A DNA stretch of 10,812 bases from Actinomycetes bacterium (GTDB lineage: Bacteria > Actinomycetota > Acidimicrobiia > Acidimicrobiales > RAAP-2). The first letter of the stretch is position 1. Each line of letters opens with the position of its first letter. The notes beneath the pieces are model-generated. The model was not told where the DNA came from, did no database searches, and was given only the letters and a program-made list of their open reading frames with translations. Position numbers and translations under genes: made by a program. The DNA lies in assembly GCA_021791615.1 (NCBI GenBank), contig JAJYWG010000217.1, positions 1 through 10,812 of the forward strand. The letters run 5' to 3'. This document shows positions 5,733 to 10,812 of the stretch, one piece after another.

Positions 5733-7661
5733 GTGCCGCTTGCGTTCCTGCCTCCTCGCCCGACGGCTCGAGCGGACTCCGACGGTGCGATCAGCGCTAC
5801 CGGGCGACCGCCTCTCAGTGGCAGTGTGCACGGTCGGCATCGCTCCCGGCCAACCTGGGTTGTCGTGTCGGCCATCGCCGCTGCTTATGGCGGGTTCGCC
5901 GTCCTTGCCTATGCGAACGTGCTCTTTGCCAGCAATCGCCTTCCGGTGTGTGCGTGCGGGGACCAAGAGCAGGAGGTCTGGTTCCTGCGCTGGCCCGTCT
6001 ACGCACTGAGCCACGGCAGGAACCCCCTCTTCACCAGCTGGCTGAATTACCCTCACGGCGTCAACCTGGCAATCAACACGACGGCCTTGCTGCTCGGGGT
6101 GGTGTCCGCCCCCTTGCAGTTGCTCGTCGGTACGGTCACGACCTACGACGCACTGTTAGCCCTCGCCCTTGCGGCATCAGCGCTCTCGATGTGCCTCGTC
6201 CTCCGCCGCTGGGTGACCTCGTGGGGAGCGGCATTCGCAGGTGGCCTCTTGTACGGGTTTTCGCCGTTCATGATCGCCGAGGGCCAAGGACATCTCTTTC
6301 TTACCGCTTCCTTCCTCCCGCCACTCGTGCTCGCCATGCTCGACGAGATCCTCGTACGCCAACGGCTTCCGGCTCGGCGTGCTGGCCTCCTCCTCGGTGG
6401 CCTGCTCGCGGCCGAGTACTTCATCTCGGCAGAGGTCCTCGTCATGACGACCATCGTCGCAGCGTGCGGCGTCGTCCTACTCGTTGCCGCCAACCGACGA
6501 GAGGTCGCGAGCCGTGTGAGGCACGGGCTCATCGCCAGCGCCTATGCAGCCCTCGTCGGCGTCGCCGTCCTCGCCTACCCGCTGTGGTTCGCTGTACTCG
6601 GACCACAGCACATCGTCGGTCCGCCCCATGCCCTCTCGGGCTTGGCTCGCTACCCGGGTGACCTTCTCGGCCCAGTCGTACCAACGCGCTTCCAGCACTT
6701 CGCCCCAGCAGCTCTCAAGGCACGGGGCGATTCGCTGACCGGAGCGAACCCCGGAGAGAACGGCCTCTACCTCGGTCTGCCACTCCTCGCTATTCTGACC
6801 GCGCTCACGTGGCGATTCCGCCGTTCGCGCCCTCTGGTCTTCTTCTCTAGCATGGTCGTAGTCGTCTTCGTGCTGGCGCTCGGTCCCGCGCTGACCATCG
6901 ACGGCCACGACACGCACGAACCGCTCCCGCTGGGGATCATCCACAACGTCCCCCTAGTACAGGACGTCTTGGCCGTCCGCTTCGCACTCCTCATGCAGCT
7001 TTGCGCTGCGGCGGCCCTCGCCATCGGGCTCGACCTACTGGCGGGCAACCACCGGCCTCGGCGGGCGAACGCCCGATCTGACTACCGAGCTCGCAGCAGC
7101 GTACGGACGTGCCTCGTCGGTGCCATTGCGCTATTACCCCTCACCCCCCAGCTCCCCTACGCGGGCAAGCCGACCGACATCCCGCCCTTCTACGCCAGCT
7201 CGGCCGTCCATGCCATCCCTTCGGGGTCGGTCGTCCTTGCCTACCCCTACCCCATCGGCACGGAGCTCATCTCAATGCTGGGCCAGGTGGAAGCTGGGAT
7301 GCGGTTCAAGCTGATCGGGGGAGATGCGTTCGTCCCCGGACCGAACGGGCAGGCCACATCTGGCCCCGACCTGCTGGCGCCGACACAAGTCCAGGCCATC
7401 TTTTACACCACCTTCGCACCGGGCCCCACCGGGCCTTCACGTGACCTCGCTCACTTCCCACCCCTCAACGCTGGCGTCACAGCAAACCTACGGACCTTCC
7501 TGACCATTTACCATGTGTCGACCGTGGTCATCGACCCGATCGGCGTCAACCCTGCGGGTGCGCTCCGCTATGTGTCGGCAGTCCTCGGACCCGGTCGGCG
7601 CTCCGGCGGTGTCGTGGTCTGGTTCGACGTCCCTCGCCTTCTGCGGCTGACACCTGGGTAG
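5733..7661 (+). CDS. Large polytopic membrane protein, GT-C glycosyltransferase-like
   Basis: A 642-residue integral membrane protein. About 38 hydrophilic residues precede the first helix (41-65). The first outer loop is acidic, CACGDQEQEVWFLRWPVYAL (73-92), followed by WLNYPHGVNL (103-112). In GT-C enzymes an acidic residue in this loop is catalytic, and Asp77 or Glu79/81 could fill that role. Eight or nine more hydrophobic segments follow up to about residue 435, including LLYGFSPFMIAEGQGHLFL (172-190). The protein then has one more helix and a soluble C-terminal region of about 160 residues, presumably outside the membrane. The overall plan matches actinobacterial membrane proteins annotated as glycosyltransferases acting on polyprenyl-phosphate sugars, but I cannot name the family with certainty. 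The GTG start is supported by the promoter at 5699-5726. The gene stands alone between two copies of a decayed dispersed repeat. The function is inferred from topology only. Confidence 0.72.
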   Translation: MPLAFLPPRPTARADSDGAISATGRPPLSGSVHGRHRSRPTWVVVSAIAAAYGGFAVLAYANVLFASNRLPVCACGDQEQEVWFLRWPVYALSHGRNPLFTSWLNYPHGVNLAINTTALLLGVVSAPLQLLVGTVTTYDALLALALAASALSMCLVLRRWVTSWGAAFAGGLLYGFSPFMIAEGQGHLFLTASFLPPLVLAMLDEILVRQRLPARRAGLLLGGLLAAEYFISAEVLVMTTIVAACGVVLLVAANRREVASRVRHGLIASAYAALVGVAVLAYPLWFAVLGPQHIVGPPHALSGLARYPGDLLGPVVPTRFQHFAPAALKARGDSLTGANPGENGLYLGLPLLAILTALTWRFRRSRPLVFFSSMVVVVFVLALGPALTIDGHDTHEPLPLGIIHNVPLVQDVLAVRFALLMQLCAAAALAIGLDLLAGNHRPRRANARSDYRARSSVRTCLVGAIALLPLTPQLPYAGKPTDIPPFYASSAVHAIPSGSVVLAYPYPIGTELISMLGQVEAGMRFKLIGGDAFVPGPNGQATSGPDLLAPTQVQAIFYTTFAPGPTGPSRDLAHFPPLNAGVTANLRTFLTIYHVSTVVIDPIGVNPAGALRYVSAVLGPGRRSGGVVVWFDVPRLLRLTPG

Positions 7662-8118
7662 CGGGGTGTGGCCGGTCCTTCTTCGATCGATGAGCCGCGC
7701 TGTCGGCGCAGCGTCCAAGCAACGAGGCTGACGGCACCGGGGTCGGGTGCCCGGGCCGGCCGGATGAGGAAGTGGATCCAATCGACGTCCTGCTGGACAG
7801 GGGTCCGCAGCGCTTATGATCCGCCCCTCGGTGGCGACCCCTCATGCTGCCGGGCGGAGACCCACCCCCGGGGGCCGGTACGCCACCACCACCGCCGGGC
7901 GGATGGCGTCATGGGGGTGTACTCCTCGCCCAGTCCGGCAGGTCGGACCCCACCTCGGACCACCGACGCAGCCGGGCTGCTCGAGGAGCTGGCTACCGCG
8001 ACCGTCTCTCCAGCTCGGCGCCCCCGTCATGCTGGCCTACGCGGTCAAGGAGCAACGAAGCCCAACGGGGACTTCGCGGTCACACCAGGAGTGCTGGGCT
8101 CTGGATGTCCCCCACGCC
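7662..8118. other. 457-bp gap between convergent genes
   Basis: It holds dispersed repeat copy B (7716-7863, perhaps to about 7940) near the GT-C gene end. The rest, about 7940-8118, shows no recognisable gene. Open frames here have no motif, no conserved start and no ribosome binding site. A weak ACACC/GGTGT inverted pair at 7650-7669 straddles the GT-C stop codon but is too short to call a terminator. Confidence 0.5.
7716..7863 (-). pseudogene. Decayed transposase-like fragment, copy B (dispersed repeat)
   Basis: This is the same-orientation relative of 5434-5583. On the minus strand it reads TEGRIIS where copy A reads TEGRIAS. It is then two nucleotides shorter than copy A before the GATC-CACTTC block, so the frame that continues the copy-A protein shifts (WIHFLIRPARAPDP). 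Upstream, EEYTP at about 7925 may correspond to EQTP in copy A. It has no start, is frameshifted and is more damaged than copy A. I infer a remnant of the same mobile-element gene family. Confidence 0.4.
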
Positions 8119-10668
8119 TCAGCTTGCAGGCCGGTCGGCACCCCCGTCAGCACCGGTCACTCGCTCGACGACCGAGCGCACGCTGGCGACGAGCGGGCCC
8201 GACCTTTTGCGCTGCGACCGCTCCCGCACCACGCGTGCCTGGTCCGCCTGGAGCAGCGCAGCCCGTTTGCGCTGGATCTCATCGAAACGCCTTCGTACGA
8301 ACTCAGCGCGGCGCTCGACACTGTGGTTGGCCAGCACCGATTGCCGGGCTCGTTGCCCAACGGCAGCGGCGTCGTCCGGTTGCTCGGCCACAACACGCAT
8401 CAGGCGGGCTGCCTCGTCGAGGTCAGGATCGGCCCACTGGGCACCGACCGGATAAGGACCGCACCCCTCCGGCACGGAGGTCATGCTCGCCGGGACGAGG
8501 TATGCGGTCGATGCGTCCATGAAGTCGAGGTTCCCCGAGTATGCCGTTGCGATCACCGGCTTACCCAATGCCATCGCCTCGGCCATGGTGAGGCCGAAGC
8601 CCTCGCTGCGATGGAGGGACACGTAGCAGTCACAGTGCGCCATCAGCGCTGCTTGTTCGTCGTGGTCGAGGTAGTAGTCGATCAGGACGATGTCCTTGCG
8701 CCCTCTCGTCGCCCAGCGAAGGTGCTCGAGCTCGTTCAGGCACCTTGCACCGTTGATGGCCTTCAGGACGAGGGTCGGTCCTTCCCCGGGCTCGAACGCG
8801 CGGCAGAACGCCTCGATGAGGCCCAGGGGGTTCTTGCGCTCGAGAACCGAGAACAGGTCGAAGCAGAAGAGGAAGATGAAGCCCTCCGGGAGGCCCAGCG
8901 CAGCCCGGTCGATACGGTCGTCAACGATCGGCGGAACGATAGGGTGCGGGAAGGCAAGCACCGGCTTGTCTGTGGCGGCAGCAATAGCCGAGCGGGCGAA
9001 CTCGGAAACTGCCCACACCTCGCTCACGAGGTCGATGACGGGCCAGAACGCTCGCGGGAATTCCTCGAGCTCCCAGGCCCATTGGGCGATCGTGTACCGC
9101 CCATCGAAGAAGCGCGGACCCGCCTCCGTGGCGAAGCGGGCGAACTGGTCGGCGTTCACGACGACGACGTTGGTGTCGAGGTCGCGAGCACGTGCACCGG
9201 TGACGGCGAAGGGGTGGAGCTGGCGGTTGTCTGTCGCGCGATAGCCGACCGTCGTGAACGGAATCCCGCTGGCGGCCACCGCGTCGACGGTAAGTCGAGC
9301 CCCCTCGCCGATACCAAGCTCGGCCTCGAGGTACCCGGCGACGACAATGCCAGGCCGAAGGCGGTCGCCGGGTGCCCACTCCCCGGCCACGCTGCCAGCC
9401 TCCGGCAGATCAGCGGACGTCGCCCCTCCTGTAAGAGGAGCGGGGCTGCGGGCCAGCACGGCGGGAATGTCGTCCTTCAACGACCCAGCCACGACCGCGT
9501 CCATGAACCGGTCGTGGTCCGCCCACTGGGGATCGGGGAACGCTGCCCTGAGGTCGGGCCGGCTGCCGTACAGCGCCGCGAGGTAACGGGTCAACTGCCC
9601 GGAGTCCCCCACCGAGTCCGGCGGCTCGTTCAACCAGGTGATCAGGGCCGCGGCACCCGTTCGGTCGAACGGATCGGGTGGCAACGTTCCCGCCACTGCC
9701 TCGGAGCTTTCGGCTTTCTCGAGCCAGTCTCGGTACAGCTTCCTCATGATCGGGTCGATCGGGGTGCCATCGGCCATGCGGCCATAGCCGTACTCTGGGC
9801 CGCCATCGGCCGTCGCTCCATTGCGGAGCAGATGTTCCGCGTACTGCTCGCAAAGGCGGCTGAGATCCGGATGCTCGCTTAGGAGGATCCGGGGGCGGTC
9901 GCCCTGGTGCTTGCTCAGGAGATGTGGGGAAAATGGTGAATAGCCGCTGAAGTGGTAGAAGGCGAGGGGGCGACCGTTCACTTCGTAGCCCGCACCTGTC
10001 CAGGCCAGCGTCCGTCCGTGAAGGTTCCAGTAGGCCACGTTGTACTGCGGGTCTCGCACGATCACGTGGTCGAACAGGCCGGGGACAAAATCGATCCAGC
10101 GCTGGTCGACGAAGCGCATGCCCTGCGGGTCCAGCCTGCATTCGCGGCGAAGCCGCTCCTTCCAGTAGCGAAGGAACGGTTCGGCAGTACGACCGACACC
10201 GATGAAACCCAGGTTGTAAATGCCGGCAGCCAGGATGGCGCGGTCCTCGGTCTTGCGGTCGTCGAGTGGGAACGGCGTGTCCACGTGTGGGGTCAGCGCG
10301 ATCCCGTGAGTAGCGGCGGCCTCGGCGAGCGGCTCGAGCGAGGAAAAGACTTGGATGTCCGGGTCGAGGTAGAGCACGGCGTCCGAGCCCCGTCCAAGGA
10401 GCGCTTCGAGGAGCCACGGTTTGAGCGCCGTAGCGAACTCGGTGACGTCGTAGATCATCGCCATGCGATGCAGCTCGTCTATGTCCTCGCCCAGGTCGGT
10501 AAGCCGTAGGACCTCGAAAGGCTCGTCGGATCCCACGACGCAGTCAACATCGTCGAAGATGAGCGCAGAGACCCGCCCGTCGGGATGGACCTCTTTGAAC
10601 GATGTGGCCAGCGTGCGCACGAACGGCAGGTAGTTCCTCGCTGCGATCGTGCAGATGTGAACCTCCAC
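8119..10668 (-). CDS. Two-domain glycosyltransferase fusion (GT8-like GT-A + GT4-like GT-B)
   Basis: An 849-residue cytosolic-type protein with no signal peptide or membrane helix. Residues 1 to about 280 form a nucleotide-sugar GT-A domain: VHICTIAARNYLPFVRTL (3-20), a DxD metal site in VLYLDPDIQVF (98-108; Asp102, Asp104), YNLGFIGV (151-158) and FVDQRWID (186-193). Residues about 285-435 are a helical linker. Residues 438 to about 795 form a GT4-type GT-B domain: GYLEAELGIGEGARL (445-459), FLFCFDLFSVLERKNP (599-614) and the EX7E motif HRSEGFGLTMAEAM (686-699; Glu689, Glu697). The last 50 residues are basic and helical. It would add two sugars, or one sugar with a helper domain, to a surface glycan. 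The start is a GTG at 10668 with GAGGAGG (10679-10673) four bases upstream. That site overlaps the stop of the preceding frame, so co-transcription is likely. Donor and acceptor are unknown. Confidence 0.9.
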   Translation of the reverse strand: MEVHICTIAARNYLPFVRTLATSFKEVHPDGRVSALIFDDVDCVVGSDEPFEVLRLTDLGEDIDELHRMAMIYDVTEFATALKPWLLEALLGRGSDAVLYLDPDIQVFSSLEPLAEAAATHGIALTPHVDTPFPLDDRKTEDRAILAAGIYNLGFIGVGRTAEPFLRYWKERLRRECRLDPQGMRFVDQRWIDFVPGLFDHVIVRDPQYNVAYWNLHGRTLAWTGAGYEVNGRPLAFYHFSGYSPFSPHLLSKHQGDRPRILLSEHPDLSRLCEQYAEHLLRNGATADGGPEYGYGRMADGTPIDPIMRKLYRDWLEKAESSEAVAGTLPPDPFDRTGAAALITWLNEPPDSVGDSGQLTRYLAALYGSRPDLRAAFPDPQWADHDRFMDAVVAGSLKDDIPAVLARSPAPLTGGATSADLPEAGSVAGEWAPGDRLRPGIVVAGYLEAELGIGEGARLTVDAVAASGIPFTTVGYRATDNRQLHPFAVTGARARDLDTNVVVVNADQFARFATEAGPRFFDGRYTIAQWAWELEEFPRAFWPVIDLVSEVWAVSEFARSAIAAATDKPVLAFPHPIVPPIVDDRIDRAALGLPEGFIFLFCFDLFSVLERKNPLGLIEAFCRAFEPGEGPTLVLKAINGARCLNELEHLRWATRGRKDIVLIDYYLDHDEQAALMAHCDCYVSLHRSEGFGLTMAEAMALGKPVIATAYSGNLDFMDASTAYLVPASMTSVPEGCGPYPVGAQWADPDLDEAARLMRVVAEQPDDAAAVGQRARQSVLANHSVERRAEFVRRRFDEIQRKRAALLQADQARVVRERSQRKRSGPLVASVRSVVERVTGADGGADRPAS

Positions 10669-10677
10669 CCGCCCTCC

Positions 10678-10812
10678 TCAAGGTTCGTCGGGACCGTTCG
10701 AGGTTAGCCCCCCGGTCCAGCCCTCACGACCATGTCCATCGGCCCACAGCACCCAGGCATCGGTCATAGGAGCCATCACCCAGCGGTCACCTGCCCCCCT
10801 CCTGCGGCGATC
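10678..10812 (-). CDS. 3' end of an unidentified upstream reading frame (partial)
   Basis: The minus strand is open from the right edge to a TGA at 10680-10678, giving 44 residues. It contains GDRWVMAPMTDAWVLWADGH and four tryptophans, then a polar tail. The stop codon is embedded in the ribosome binding site of the glycosyltransferase gene (TGAGGAGG), nine bases before its GTG. That is a typical arrangement for translationally coupled genes in an operon. I recognise no family. It may instead be a short independent ORF starting at an ATG (10776 or 10767) or non-coding leader. Confidence 0.4.
   Translation of the reverse strand, partial: DRRRRGAGDRWVMAPMTDAWVLWADGHGREGWTGGLTSNGPDEP

Noticed and set aside
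7794..7820. Promoter-like TGGACA ... TATGAT on the plus strand
   Set aside because: The spacing is only 15 bp, it falls inside decayed repeat copy B, and there is no supported plus-strand gene downstream.
7816..9882. Plus-strand open frame of 688 codons
   Set aside because: It lies opposite the double glycosyltransferase, whose frame has DxD and EX7E motifs and a strong ribosome binding site. The forward product has no recognisable motif, and long antisense frames are expected at this GC content.
10701..10706. -10-like TAACCT on the minus strand before the double glycosyltransferase
   Set aside because: There is no matching -35 box, and the stretch is better explained as the coding end of an upstream frame.

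Overview
The window is GC-rich double-stranded DNA from a high-GC actinobacterium. GTG starts are frequent, initiation looks leaderless or weak in Shine-Dalgarno at several genes, and the gene families are actinobacterial in flavour. I suspect the Acidimicrobiia side of the phylum, but that placement is an inference from protein style, not from a marker gene. I saw no rRNA, tRNA or CRISPR array.

Layout, left to right. Positions 1-585 (+) hold the 3' part of a secreted-type NlpC/P60 peptidoglycan hydrolase. It enters the window inside a perfect 12-bp tandem repeat that is read in frame as (Gly-Pro-Thr-Gly)n. Its stop codon lies in the first unit of a second perfect tandem repeat, 17 bp x 6 (580-681). 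Positions 752-2875 (+) hold a two-gene operon: a PlsC-like acyltransferase with a long disordered N-terminus, then an NAD-dependent epimerase-like SDR protein that lacks the usual YxxxK pair. Converging on it is a minus-strand PIG-V-like GT-C membrane mannosyltransferase (4237-2897). Upstream of that gene is a 391-bp stretch with no clear gene, bounded on its far side by two strong hairpins at the end of a minus-strand RimJ/RimL-type GNAT acetyltransferase (5318-4629). A divergent intergenic region (5319-5732) carries a decayed transposase-like fragment and two promoters. It leads into a large plus-strand polytopic GT-C-like protein (5733-7661). After it comes a 457-bp stretch with a second, more damaged copy of the same fragment. 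Finally there is a minus-strand 849-residue protein that fuses two glycosyltransferases (10668-8119). It is preceded by the last 44 codons of another minus-strand reading frame running off the right edge.

How the genes may work together: three of the seven main genes look like glycosyltransferases (two membrane GT-C type, one cytosolic GT-A/GT-B fusion). The others act on cell-wall peptidoglycan (NlpC/P60) or probably on lipids (acyltransferase plus SDR). This fits an envelope or surface-glycan/lipoglycan neighbourhood, but the genes are on both strands in short units, so it is not one operon.

I did not find a clearly new multi-gene system. The points most worth a second look are the two different microsatellite-like arrays abutting the NlpC/P60 gene, the pair of same-orientation decayed repeats bracketing the GT-C gene, the double-glycosyltransferase fusion, and the recurrent leaderless promoter architecture.
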